This document shows positions 14,773 through 21,584 of a stretch of 21,584 nt of DNA, in pieces. The stretch is from positions 1-21,584 of the forward strand of contig JBMOIB010000043.1 in assembly GCA_049317545.1 (NCBI GenBank), written 5' to 3'. Under the pieces are notes generated by a model that saw only the letters and a list, made by a program, of their open reading frames with translations, had not been told where the DNA came from and ran no database searches. The position numbers and the translations under genes are program-made. This DNA is from REEB506 sp049317545 (GTDB lineage: Bacteria > Pseudomonadota > Alphaproteobacteria > Caulobacterales > Aquidulcibacteraceae). Position 1 is the stretch's first letter. Each line of letters begins with the position of its first letter.

Positions 14773-14795
14773 CGCCGCGATCGCGGATCGCGGCG
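14773..14795. repeat. Perfect 10-pair hairpin upstream of the small gene
   Basis: CGCCGCGATC at 14773-14782 and GATCGCGGCG at 14786-14795 are perfect inverted arms around a 3-base loop (GCG). The dyad ends 21 bases before the ATG at 14752. It may be an operator, a leader hairpin that affects translation, or an upstream terminator. The rest of the 14753-14921 gap holds nothing else recognisable. Confidence 0.6.
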
Positions 14796-14921
14796 GCGTC
14801 TCCCTTAGCAGATCGCGACGGCGCGCCCCATGCGCGAATAGCTCAGCCGTCGGCGAAAATGGAGGCTGCGGCGTGAGCCGCGATCCCTGATTGAGCGGCG
14901 CATCGGACGCCATCGCCGCGC

Positions 14922-15536
14922 TCAGGCTGCAGCGCTTGGCCGGGCGGCGGCGCGGGCATGCCAGGCGCGCAGATGCGCCAGGTCCTGCGGGATTTCGAGG
15001 CCGATGAAATTCGCGAAGTCGAGGCAAGTGAGCAGCGCGACGTCCGCGATGGTGTAGGCGCGGCCGTCGAGCCAGTCGCGACCGGCGAGCGTCGCGTCGA
15101 GTTCGCGCATGAAGGTAAGGGCCTGGGTGCGCTGCGTTTCGCCGAACTCCTTGAATTGCGGCTTCACGAGCGGCGCCGTGAGCGGGTGCGTGTGCATCCA
15201 GACCATGCCGACCGCGCGCTGCAGGCGCAGTTCGACGCGGCGCGTGAGGGCGTCGATCTCGGCGGCGTTGAACGGGTCGGTCCCGAACAGCGGCGGCTCG
15301 GGATGGAGCGCGTCGAGATAGCGGCAGATCGAGAGGCTCTCGGTCAGCACGCGCCCGTCGTCGAGCTGCAGCGCCGGGACCTGGCCGAGCGGATTGAGGG
15401 CGAGGAAATCGGGATGCTTGTGCTCGCCCTGGCGCAGAGCGAGGTCGCGCATCGGGATCGAAACGCCCTTTTCGGCGAGCACGATACGGACGCGGCGCGG
15501 ATTGGGGGCGGGGTTGGGGGCGTTGAAGAGGAGCAT
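14922..15536 (-). CDS. Glutathione S-transferase family protein
   Basis: The 204-residue cytosolic protein has the two-part GST layout. The N-terminal thioredoxin-like domain opens MLLFNAPNPAPNPRRVRIVL, and its cis-Pro loop is LGQVPALQLDDGRVLTESLSI near 51-71, where GQVPAL and the ES pair bind glutathione. The helical C-terminal domain follows, with RDWLDGRAYTIADVALLTCLDF holding the conserved N-capping Asp region. The first motif, with Asn and Pro near residues 8-12, is typical of bacterial Ser/Cys-poor GSTs; the substrate is unknown. I chose the ATG at 15536. A longer frame to 15587 would run into the palindromic repeat at 15583-15672 and is unlikely. No strong ribosome site is seen. Confidence 0.88.
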   Translation of the reverse strand: MLLFNAPNPAPNPRRVRIVLAEKGVSIPMRDLALRQGEHKHPDFLALNPLGQVPALQLDDGRVLTESLSICRYLDALHPEPPLFGTDPFNAAEIDALTRRVELRLQRAVGMVWMHTHPLTAPLVKPQFKEFGETQRTQALTFMRELDATLAGRDWLDGRAYTIADVALLTCLDFANFIGLEIPQDLAHLRAWHARAAARPSAAA

Positions 15537-15582
15537 GAGGCTTGAAAAACACCGGCCCCGCCCTGGGCGCAAGCCGTCCCTC

Positions 15583-15672
15583 GTCATCCCCGCCGAGCGC
15601 AGCGAGAGCGGGGAGCTTGTTCAGGACATTGCACGAGGTCCCGGATCGGCGCTGCGCGCCGTCCGGGATGAC
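15583..15672. repeat. Palindromic intergenic repeat, GTCATCCC type
   Basis: GTCATCCC at 15583-15590 and GGGATGAC at 15665-15672 bound a 90-base element with inner GC-rich dyads. Its end sequences match the element at 18114-18213 exactly, and its interior shares AGCGCAGC-like and AGGTCCCGG-like stretches with that copy. It starts 17 bases past the sdhB stop and lies just before the GST gene. Confidence 0.75.
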
Positions 15673-15689
15673 GCGAAGGGCCAGCCGCC

Positions 15690-16472
15690 TCAGACCTGCC
15701 GCTCGACCAAGAGCTTCTTGATCTCGCCGATCGCCTGCGCGGGGTTGAGGCCTTTGGGGCAGACCTGCGCGCAATTCAGGATCGTGTGGCAGCGATAGAG
15801 CCGGAACGGGTCTTCGAGCGCATCGAGGCGGTCGCCGGTGTGTTCGTCGCGCGTGTCGGCGACCCAGCGGTAGGCCTGCAAGAGCGCCGCGGGGCCCAGA
15901 TACCGATCGCCGTTCCACCAATAGGAGGGGCAGCTCGTCGTGCAGCAGGCGCACAGGATGCACTCGTAGAGGCCATCGAGCTTGGTGCGTTCGTCCGGCG
16001 ATTGCGCCCATTCCTTCTCGGGCTCGGGCGTGTCGGTCTGCAGATAGGGCTCGACCGACTGGTATTGGGCGAAGAAGTTCGTGAGGTCCGGCACCAGGTC
16101 GCGGATCACCGGCATGCTCGGCAGCGGCGAGACCACCAGGGAGCCGCCCTCCACTTCGTCGATGCCCTTGGTGCAGGCGAGCGTATTGCGGCCGCCGATG
16201 TTCATTGCGCACGAACCGCAGACGCCCTCGCGGCAGGAGCGGCGGAAGGCGAGCGTGGAATCCATCGTGTTCTTGATGGAGATCAGCGCGTCGAGGACCA
16301 TAGGGCCGCAAGCGTCGAGATCGACGTCATAGGTGTCCCAGCGGGGGTTTTCGCCGCTTTCGGGGTCGTAGCGGTACACTTTGAAGGTCCGGACGCGCTT
16401 GGCGCCGGCCGGGGCGGCGTAGTGCTTGCCCTTCTTGACCTTGGAATTCTTCGGCAGCGTCAGCTGGACCAT
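15690..16472 (-). CDS. sdhB: Succinate dehydrogenase iron-sulfur subunit
   Basis: The 260-residue subunit passes electrons from SdhA flavin to quinone in complex II, on the cytosolic face of the inner membrane. All cluster ligands are present: Cys80, 85, 88 and 100 for the [2Fe-2S] centre (SCREGVCGSC); Cys171, 174, 177 and 238 for [4Fe-4S] (CILCACC and CP); Cys181, 228 and 234 for [3Fe-4S]. The length is normal. I chose the ATG at 16472, with GAGGGA ten bases upstream; a TTG at 16490 is less likely. In most alphaproteobacteria sdhB directly follows sdhA. Here the sdhA 3' end lies at 21433, with five genes in between. The 142 bases upstream must therefore provide an own promoter unless the gene at 16615 reads through. 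Confidence 0.97.
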   Translation of the reverse strand: MVQLTLPKNSKVKKGKHYAAPAGAKRVRTFKVYRYDPESGENPRWDTYDVDLDACGPMVLDALISIKNTMDSTLAFRRSCREGVCGSCAMNIGGRNTLACTKGIDEVEGGSLVVSPLPSMPVIRDLVPDLTNFFAQYQSVEPYLQTDTPEPEKEWAQSPDERTKLDGLYECILCACCTTSCPSYWWNGDRYLGPAALLQAYRWVADTRDEHTGDRLDALEDPFRLYRCHTILNCAQVCPKGLNPAQAIGEIKKLLVERQV

Positions 16473-16614
16473 CGTCGAACATTCCCTCAAGCCCCCGGCC
16501 CTGCGTGGATTTCAGGACGCGGCGGCGCTGTTTCGCCACGTTCGGGGGTCTCCTGCAAGAGTTAGTGCGCGCGAAGGGGCGGACGGTGCGTTGGAACGCC
16601 GCAGACGGGCGCTC

Positions 16615-17061
16615 TCAGCGAACGATGTTCGTCTCCGGCACTTCGCCCGGATCCGCCGGCAGGAATTCGCTCTTGGGCTCGACTGCCGCGGGTGGCGGCG
16701 GCGGGCGCGTCCAGATCGGCGCGAAGTAGATTAAGGCGCCCAGGGCCGGGCCGATGATCGCGGCGGCGATGGCGGGAACGAACAAACGTCGGCGGGCAGT
16801 TTCTGGGTCAACGCCCGCAGCGACGGCCCGCTGCCGGGCGAGATCGATCAGGCCGACGGCCAGGGCATAGAGCAGCGGCGGGACGAGCCCCAGACGCCAA
16901 TCCAGCGCCGCCGGCCCATGGATGAGCGGCGCGACGAGGCCAAGCGTGAAGCCCGTCAGCGTCGCAAACTCGATCAGGCCCGCGCGCCACGGCTTCAGCG
17001 TGCGCCGCAAGCGCCGCCGCCGCTCCATCAATTCTTCGCCGAGTGCCGACCAATAGCCCAT
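16615..17061 (-). CDS. Small membrane protein of unknown function
   Basis: The 148-residue protein has a basic cytosolic start (MERRRRLRRTLKPWRAG near 12-28) and three hydrophobic segments, near 29-49, 56-75 and 92-115. A Pro-rich tail follows (TRPPPPPAAVEPKSE) and ends VPETNIVR. I do not recognise a family. The ATG at 17061 gives the most sensible N-terminus, though no strong ribosome site is visible; longer frames would run through the divergent transporter gene. It lies 142 bases upstream of sdhB on the same strand, so it could be co-transcribed with it. It is divergent from the CDF transporter, 84 bases away. Confidence 0.7.
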   Translation of the reverse strand: MGYWSALGEELMERRRRLRRTLKPWRAGLIEFATLTGFTLGLVAPLIHGPAALDWRLGLVPPLLYALAVGLIDLARQRAVAAGVDPETARRRLFVPAIAAAIIGPALGALIYFAPIWTRPPPPPAAVEPKSEFLPADPGEVPETNIVR

Positions 17062-17101
17062 GGCGGACGGTGATAGGCGCAGTCCCCGGAAGATCAAGTC
17101 A

Positions 17102-17115
17102 GTGCAGGCTTGCAC
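17102..17115. promoter_or_regulatory. Small dyad in the divergent promoter of the transporter
   Basis: GTGCA, a GGCT spacer and TGCAC form a 5-base inverted repeat 30 bases before the transporter ATG and 40 bases before the divergent gene. It could be an operator for a metal-sensing repressor. It is short, so chance is a real possibility. Confidence 0.25.
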
Positions 17116-17145
17116 GGCAGCCCGATCGCGCGGAAATGTGACGGC

Positions 17146-18084
17146 ATGAGTTCGCACGCGCACCATCATGGGTCCGGTCACGACCATGCGCACGGGCATG
17201 GCCACGGGCATCATCACCACCACGGTCCGGCCGTATCGTCGGGGCGCTATGGCCTCGCGATCGGGCTCAATCTCGCGTTCGTGGCGGTCGAGGTTGCGGC
17301 CGGCGTTTTCGCCAAGTCCACGGCGCTCCTCGCCGACGCTGGACACAATCTCTCCGACGTCCTCGGCCTTGCGGTCGCCGCCGCCGCGGCCTGGTTCGCG
17401 GCGCGGCCCGCGAGCGCGCGCCGCACCTTCGGGTTCGGCAAGGCGCCGGTGCTCGCCGCGCTGCTCAATGCGCTGGTTCTCATGTTCGCCTGCGGCGCGC
17501 TCGCGCTCGAAGCGATCCGACGGCTCGCCGAGCCTGCGGTCACGCAGGGCCCGATCGTGATGGCGGTTGCGGCCGCCGGCGTCGTCGTCAACGGCGCCTC
17601 GGCGCTCCTATTCCTCGGCGCGGCGCGATCGGACGTCAACGCGCGCGGCGCGCTGTTGCATCTGGCCGCCGACGCCGCCGTATCGGGCGCCGTCATCGTC
17701 GCCGGCGCCGCGATCTGGCTCACGGGCTTTTCCTGGATCGATCCGCTCACCAGCCTTGGCGTTGTCGCGATGATCGTCTGGTCGACCTGGGGCCTCATGC
17801 GCGACGCGCTCAACGATGCGCTGGACGCCGCGCCCGCGCATGTCGACGTCGGCGCCGTGCGCGCGTTCTTGACCGCGCAGGCGGGCGTGGCGGCGGTGCA
17901 CGACCTGCATGTGTGGCGTCCGACGGCGTCGTCTACCGCGCTCACGGCGCATCTGGTGGCGCCGGACGGCGTAGCTGACGGGTTCACCGCCGGCGTCGCC
18001 GAGGCCTTGCGCGCCTCGTTCGGCATCGCCCACGCGACACTGCAGGTCGAGACCGCGCAGACCGGATCCTGCCCGAACTGCTAG
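17146..18084 (+). CDS. Cation diffusion facilitator, probable zinc exporter
   Basis: The 312-residue inner-membrane antiporter exports zinc or a related divalent metal in exchange for protons, in the manner of ZitB/CzcD. The N-terminus is a His-rich tail, with 15 or so His in residues 4-26 (HAHHHGSGHDH and GHGHHHHHG), likely to bind or sense metal. Six membrane segments follow. The helix II site is HNLSD (H67, D71) and the helix V site is HLAAD, the HxxxD pair expected of Zn-type CDFs. The C-terminal domain contains VHDLHVWRPTASSTALTAHL, typical of the cytosolic metal-binding dimerisation domain, and ends in GSCPNC. The ATG at 17146 is preferred over one at 17110, since it begins just before the His tail. 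Confidence 0.93.
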   Translation: MSSHAHHHGSGHDHAHGHGHGHHHHHGPAVSSGRYGLAIGLNLAFVAVEVAAGVFAKSTALLADAGHNLSDVLGLAVAAAAAWFAARPASARRTFGFGKAPVLAALLNALVLMFACGALALEAIRRLAEPAVTQGPIVMAVAAAGVVVNGASALLFLGAARSDVNARGALLHLAADAAVSGAVIVAGAAIWLTGFSWIDPLTSLGVVAMIVWSTWGLMRDALNDALDAAPAHVDVGAVRAFLTAQAGVAAVHDLHVWRPTASSTALTAHLVAPDGVADGFTAGVAEALRASFGIAHATLQVETAQTGSCPNC

Positions 18085-18113
18085 GGCGACGCTGGGGGCG
18101 ACGTCCTCCTGTC

Positions 18114-18213
18114 GTCATCCCCGACGCAGCGCGCAGCGCGGAGATCGGGGACCTTGTCCCAGGTTCACACATGAACAAGGTCCCGGGTCGCGCTTACGCG
18201 CGCCCGGGATGAC
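18114..18213. repeat. Palindromic intergenic repeat between convergent genes
   Basis: GTCATCCC at 18114-18121 and GGGATGAC at 18206-18213 bound a 100-base element. Inside it, GACCTTGT (18150-18157) pairs with ACAAGGTC (18175-18182), and GTTCA with TGAAC, so the centre forms its own long hairpin. Its ends equal those of the element at 15583-15672. It fills the gap between the transporter and VOC genes, which converge. Confidence 0.8.
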
Positions 18214-18222
18214 GCGTGAACC

Positions 18223-18612
18223 CTAACCGGGCCCGATCAGGTCCCAGCGGCCGCCGTAGAGATCCTCGAACACCGCGACCATCCCATAGGGCTCTGTGCG
18301 CGGCGCTTCCAGGAAGCGTACGCCGGCGGCGGCGAAGGCGGCATGGTCGCGGGCAAAATCGTCCGTATGCAGAAAGAAAGAGACGCGCCCGCCGGCCTGG
18401 GCGCCGATCGCGCCTTCCTGCGCGGCGGCGGACGCCTTGGCGAGGATCAATCCGGTTCCGCCGCCGGGCGGGCTCACGCGCACCCAGCGCTTGCCGGCGC
18501 CGAGCGCGACGTCCTCGCTCAGCGTAAAGCCGAGCGCGCCGACGAAGAAGGCGATCGCCTCGTCATACTCGCGCACGAGGAACGTGACGGCGGTCAGGCG
18601 TGCGCCGCTCAC
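18223..18612 (-). CDS. VOC superfamily protein (glyoxalase/bleomycin-resistance fold)
   Basis: The 129-residue protein fits a single-chain VOC domain made of two beta-alpha-beta units. The opening RLTAVTFLVREYDEAIAFF and GALGFTLSED are the first unit; RVSFFLHTDDFARDHAAF starts the second. The close, AVFEDLYGGRWDLIGP, is the usual ending FxDPxGNxxxL in altered form. Possible metal ligands are Glu or His residues in these strands, but I cannot name a substrate. The start is the GTG at 18612, which overlaps the PhoD stop by four bases (GTGA), so the two are probably translated together. A longer frame to 18957 overlaps the PhoD gene and is rejected. Confidence 0.85.
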   Translation of the reverse strand: MSGARLTAVTFLVREYDEAIAFFVGALGFTLSEDVALGAGKRWVRVSPPGGGTGLILAKASAAAQEGAIGAQAGGRVSFFLHTDDFARDHAAFAAAGVRFLEAPRTEPYGMVAVFEDLYGGRWDLIGPG

Positions 18613-19727
18613 GCGCCGAGCGTCACGGACTGCGACAGGCGAACAGCGCCCTTTTCGTCGTAGACCTGCAGGACCACACGCGGCCGCGGGCTGGTCCAAT
18701 AGATGTCGATCAGTCCGAAATTGCGGTCTCGCCAAGCGGTCCCGACACGCCGTTCGTTGGGCGGCAGAACGGGCATGACTTGCGTCAGGCCGGACGACGT
18801 CAGCTCCCACAGCGGCGCCGCGTTCGGGCGATCGAGCTTGGTGAGTTCTCCGTAGTGAACGTCGCCGCTGAGGCAGACGAGATTGGCGACGCTCGCGCGG
18901 TCGAGCGTCGTGAACAGACGCTGCTGGTCGGCGCCGAAGTTCTCCCACGTCTCCCAACCCGTGCCGCGCGACAGGACCTGGATGCTCGATCCGAAGAGCC
19001 GGATATCAGCGGGCGCGGCGAGCTGTTCCTCAAGCCACCGCCATTGGGTCTCACCGAGGATCGTCGCGCCGGGGTCTTCGTTTTTCAGATAGGGCCCGGG
19101 AACCGGCAAGCCGCGCAGCCGGCGCTGCACGGCCCAGGCGGCGTATCGGCTCCAACTCTTGCTCGTCGAGACGAGCGGTGTGCGGTTCCAGCGGAGGTCC
19201 GGGAGAAGGATTTGCACGCGGCGCCCCGCCGGGCCGAACACATAGGATTGGTAGAGGCCGTCGGGCCGCGCGCGCCGCGCGCTGTCGGCCGCTTCGCCCC
19301 AGAAATCGCAGAAAATCTTCCGCGACTCTTCCTTGCGCGGATATTCGACGCCGATGTCGTTCTCGCCGTAATCGTGATCGTCCCAGACCGCGAGGATGGG
19401 AACCGACTCGCGCAGGCGCTTGAAGCCCGGCTTGGCGGCGAGCTTGGCGTACTTGGCCTTGATCACTTCAGGATCACGCGTGTCGCCATAGATGTTGTCG
19501 CCCAGAAACACGAACAGATCAGGCTTGGTCGCGAGCACGACGTCCCAGATCGGCTGATCCTTGTCCTGGTGCGCACAGGCGCCGAAAGCGACCCGCTTCA
19601 CGGCCTGATCCGCGCCGAACACGGGATCGGCGAACGCCGCCGGGGCGGCGGCCGCGAGCGCAAGGCCGGCGCCGGCTTGCACGACATGGCGGCGGGTGAA
19701 GTCCGGCGTAAGCGGCGGAATGGGCAT
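18609..19727 (-). CDS. phoD: Alkaline phosphatase, PhoD family
   Basis: The 372-residue protein belongs to the PhoD/PhoD-like metallophosphatase group. It releases phosphate from esters in the periplasm or at the cell surface. The N-terminus FTRRHVVQAGAGLALAAAAP is a Tat signal (TRRHVVQ), with a likely cleavage after AFA. Metal and catalytic motifs follow in order: FLGDNIYGDT near 74-83, AVWDDHDYGENDIG near 113-126, and SGDVHYGEL later. The length is short compared with Bacillus PhoD (about 550) but usual for proteobacterial members with a compact core. GGAG lies eight bases before the ATG at 19727. It is the first gene of a pair with the VOC protein. Phosphate control is likely by family but no Pho box was identified in 19728-19968. 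Confidence 0.92.
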   Translation of the reverse strand: MPIPPLTPDFTRRHVVQAGAGLALAAAAPAAFADPVFGADQAVKRVAFGACAHQDKDQPIWDVVLATKPDLFVFLGDNIYGDTRDPEVIKAKYAKLAAKPGFKRLRESVPILAVWDDHDYGENDIGVEYPRKEESRKIFCDFWGEAADSARRARPDGLYQSYVFGPAGRRVQILLPDLRWNRTPLVSTSKSWSRYAAWAVQRRLRGLPVPGPYLKNEDPGATILGETQWRWLEEQLAAPADIRLFGSSIQVLSRGTGWETWENFGADQQRLFTTLDRASVANLVCLSGDVHYGELTKLDRPNAAPLWELTSSGLTQVMPVLPPNERRVGTAWRDRNFGLIDIYWTSPRPRVVLQVYDEKGAVRLSQSVTLGA

Positions 19728-19968
19728 GGGGCGGTCTCCAGGCGAGGACGCGGGCTTGTAGCACGTCGGCGCGCGGCGCGCGCATAGGCGCGGTGTGCGA
19801 AGCCGGGCGCGCTTTCCCTGTGCGAGGAGCGGTCACGGCGGACGCAGCGGTTATGACCGTCGTCTTCGCTTTGGCGCCATTCTACACTACGACCTGGACC
19901 TCACGCGGTTCTGAGTCTCGTTGCGCGGATTCACCCGCTATGTGGGTCGACCCAAAAAGGACTTCTCG

Positions 19969-21141
19969 ATGCGCCTCGCCCTCCTCGTCGCCGCCCTTGC
20001 TCTCATTGCCGCCGAAGCCATGGCTGAGCCGCGGATCTCGCGCGGTCGTATGACCGTTGAAAGCGGCGTGCGCGTCACGCCGGTCGTGGATGGGCTGGCC
20101 TATCCCTGGTCGATGGCGTGGCTGCCGGATGGTGCGATCGTCGTCACCGAGCGTGAAGGCCGTATACGGATGATCCGCGACGGCGTCCTCGCCGCTGCGC
20201 CGATCGCCTTCCCCGCTCCCGTCACGTCCGGCGGCGACGGCGGCATCACCCGCGGCCAGGGCGGCCTGATGGACGTGGCCGTAAGCCCGAATTTCGCGAA
20301 GGATCGCACGCTCTATTTCACCTATGCGGAAGGTGATCCGAAGGCGAACCGCACAATCGTCGCGCGCGCGAAACTGGACGGGACGAGCCTCACCAAGCTG
20401 ACGACGATTTACGCGAACCCCGACTTCAAGGAGCGCGGCCAGCACTTCGGCTCGCGCCTGCTTTTCACGCCGGACGGGTCGCTGCTCGTCAGCATTGGCG
20501 ACGGCGGCAATCCGCCGGTCGAGTTCCAAGGCGCGCACATCCGACTGCAGGCGCAAAGCACCTCCACGGTGTTCGGCAAAGTGCTGCGGCTCACGCCGGA
20601 CGGGCGGGCGCCGAAAGACAATCCGTTCGCTGCGCGCAGCGACGCGCGGCCTGAAATCTGGAGCCTCGGGCACCGCAACATTCAGGGTTTGGCGCGCGAC
20701 AGCGCGACCGGGCGCATCTGGGCAAACGAGCACGGAGCCGCCGGCGGCGACGAGTTGAACATCCTCGAAGCCGGCGCCAATTACGGCTGGCCGACGGCGA
20801 CCTTCGCGCGCGAGTACGCGGACGGCGCGCTGATCTCAGACAAAACGCGCGCACCCGAGATGCGCGATCCCGTAATCGTCTGGCTCGACACGCATGCGCC
20901 GTCCGGCCTTGCAATCTATCGCGGCGACCGCCTGCCCGCTCTGCAAGGCGCGATCCTCTCCGGCGGCCTTATCACGCAAGACATTCGCGTCGTGCGCCCA
21001 CAGGACGGCCAGCGCGCGCGCGAAACCCGCATCCCGATCGGCGAACGCGTGCGCGACGTGCGCGTTGGGCCCGACGGCTTCGTCTATGTTCTGACGGACG
21101 GCGAGAAGGGCCGGCTGCTGCGGATCGAGCTGGCGGAGTGA
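19969..21141 (+). CDS. PQQ-dependent aldose sugar dehydrogenase, periplasmic
   Basis: The 390-residue soluble quinoprotein oxidises aldoses with PQQ, in the style of YliI/Asd and soluble glucose dehydrogenase. The signal MRLALLVAALALIAAEAMAEP has a likely cut after AMA. Beta-propeller motifs are clear: AYPWSMAWLPDGAIVVTERE near 44-62, GQGGLMDVAVSPNF near 96-109, GQHFGSRLLFTPDG at 157-170 with His159 as the likely catalytic base, SLGHRNIQGLA, and NEHGAAGGDELNILEAGANY. AAGGDE-type residues bind Ca and PQQ. The length is normal. The ATG at 19969 has AAGGA seven bases upstream. Genes for PQQ synthesis are not in the window. It is divergent from phoD, with 241 bases between holding both promoters. 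Confidence 0.93.
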   Translation: MRLALLVAALALIAAEAMAEPRISRGRMTVESGVRVTPVVDGLAYPWSMAWLPDGAIVVTEREGRIRMIRDGVLAAAPIAFPAPVTSGGDGGITRGQGGLMDVAVSPNFAKDRTLYFTYAEGDPKANRTIVARAKLDGTSLTKLTTIYANPDFKERGQHFGSRLLFTPDGSLLVSIGDGGNPPVEFQGAHIRLQAQSTSTVFGKVLRLTPDGRAPKDNPFAARSDARPEIWSLGHRNIQGLARDSATGRIWANEHGAAGGDELNILEAGANYGWPTATFAREYADGALISDKTRAPEMRDPVIVWLDTHAPSGLAIYRGDRLPALQGAILSGGLITQDIRVVRPQDGQRARETRIPIGERVRDVRVGPDGFVYVLTDGEKGRLLRIELAE

Positions 21142-21285
21142 CGCGCGGGCGGCGACGGCCTGAAATGCAGATGCGAAGGCCGCTCACGTTTGCAGCGCAG
21201 ATCCCGATTGTCATCTAAGAGCTGCGCGACTGATTGGAACGCCGACTCTTGTGGAGCGAGCCGGCGGGGCAAGTGGAGGCTGGCC

Positions 21286-21424
21286 CCTCTCCCCTCGTGG
21301 GAGAGGGTGGATCGCGCGCCATTGCGCGCGAGACGGGTGAGGGGTGTTTGCGCGAACATCCGAAGGCTGAGGTTCACCCCTCATCCGGCGCTCACGCGCC
21401 ACCTTCTCCCACGAGGGGAGAAGG
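21286..21424. repeat. Inverted-repeat element near the sdhA end
   Basis: CTCCCCTCGTGGGAGA at 21289-21304 is exactly complementary to 21405-21420, and weaker pairing (GGTGAGGGGTG with CACCCCTCATCC) lies inside. The whole element is about 139 bases and can form a long stem. It fills most of the 291-base gap between the convergent sugar dehydrogenase and sdhA genes; the rest of that gap (21142-21285) has nothing recognisable. Similar CCCTCTCCC...GGGAGAGGG elements are common between genes in GC-rich alphaproteobacteria. Confidence 0.75.
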
Positions 21425-21432
21425 ACGAGCTC

Positions 21433-21584
21433 TCAGTACACCCGCTTCTTCGGCGGGATTGTCTGGACTTCGTTGGTCATCGTGTTGGCGTGCACCGGGC
21501 GGTAGTCGATCTTCACCGCGCCGGAGCCCTCGTCGAGCCAGGCGAGCGTGTGCTTCATCCAGTGCTCGTCGTCGCGCTCGGAGA
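21433..21584 (-). CDS. sdhA: Succinate dehydrogenase flavoprotein subunit, 3' end only
   Basis: The last 50 residues of the gene are in the window, and the rest lies past the right edge. I translated the minus strand from 21582 to the TGA at 21433-21435. It reads DEHWMKHTLAWLDEGSGAVK, then IDYRPVHANTMTNEVQTIPP and KKRVY. WMKHTL, the VKIDYRPVH block and the closing EVxxIPPKxRVY are diagnostic of alphaproteobacterial and mitochondrial SdhA C-termini. The subunit holds covalent FAD and oxidises succinate. sdhB is not next to it, as it is in most relatives, but 5 kb downstream. An inverted-repeat element lies just past its stop. Confidence 0.9.
   Translation of the reverse strand, partial: SERDDEHWMKHTLAWLDEGSGAVKIDYRPVHANTMTNEVQTIPPKKRVY

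Noticed and set aside
14749..16311. Minus-strand open frame of 520 codons
   Set aside because: It runs across the GST gene, a palindromic repeat and most of sdhB in another frame. Arg/Pro-rich translation without motifs.
18114..18213. CRISPR or insertion-sequence end
   Set aside because: There is no repeat-spacer periodicity and no transposase. The element matches others in the window and looks like a dispersed intergenic palindrome.

Overview
The window is GC-rich, gene-dense chromosomal DNA, most likely from an alphaproteobacterium of the Caulobacterales/Hyphomonadales type. That placement is an inference from the SdhA/SdhB sequence style, a ZapE ATPase, the kynB-kynU pair, a Tat-exported PhoD phosphatase, GTCATCCC-type intergenic repeats and one CtrA-like TTAACCAT half-site. 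There is no rRNA, tRNA, CRISPR array, transposase or recognisable prophage. I call 23 protein-coding genes; one (sdhA) runs off the right edge.

Layout. 1-246: no gene, one palindromic repeat. 247-999 (-): inositol-monophosphatase-family enzyme. 1114-3344 (+): two translationally coupled unknown genes, a four-helix membrane protein with coiled-coil arms and a membrane-anchored von Willebrand A-like protein. 3483-3830 (+): a degenerate GIY-YIG-like protein. 3853-6408 (-): a tight three-gene run of a small membrane protein, a glycerophosphodiester phosphodiesterase lipoprotein and a 3-hydroxyisobutyryl-CoA hydrolase. 6521-7084 (+): lipoprotein. 7088-8844 (-): membrane-anchored thioredoxin-fold protein coupled to zapE. 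8992-10176 (-): Yip1-family membrane protein. 10465-10968 (+): DUF4188 protein. 10977-11618 (-): lipoprotein. 11813-14461 (+): acyltransferase, kynB and kynU, nearly gapless. 14477-14752 (-): small Cys-containing protein. 14922-15536 (-): glutathione S-transferase family. 15690-16472 (-): sdhB. 16615-17061 (-): small membrane protein. 17146-18084 (+): zinc-type CDF transporter. 18223-19727 (-): PhoD phosphatase coupled to a VOC protein. 19969-21141 (+): PQQ-dependent aldose dehydrogenase. 21433-21584 (-): 3' end of sdhA.

How the genes work together. kynB and kynU carry out the second and third steps of tryptophan breakdown to anthranilate. The GDPD and PhoD enzymes probably release phosphate and glycerol phosphate outside the cytoplasm. 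HIBCH belongs to valine catabolism. sdhB and sdhA encode two subunits of complex II, but here they are about 5 kb apart with four unrelated genes and one unknown gene between them.

Most worth a second look: (i) the coupled coiled-coil/VWA-like pair at 1114-3344, which I cannot assign to a known system; (ii) the split sdh locus; (iii) five of the six convergent gene junctions carry an inverted repeat, and at two of them the TAG stop codons of both genes lie in opposite arms of one palindrome. I did not find a convincing defence island or other clearly new multi-gene system.
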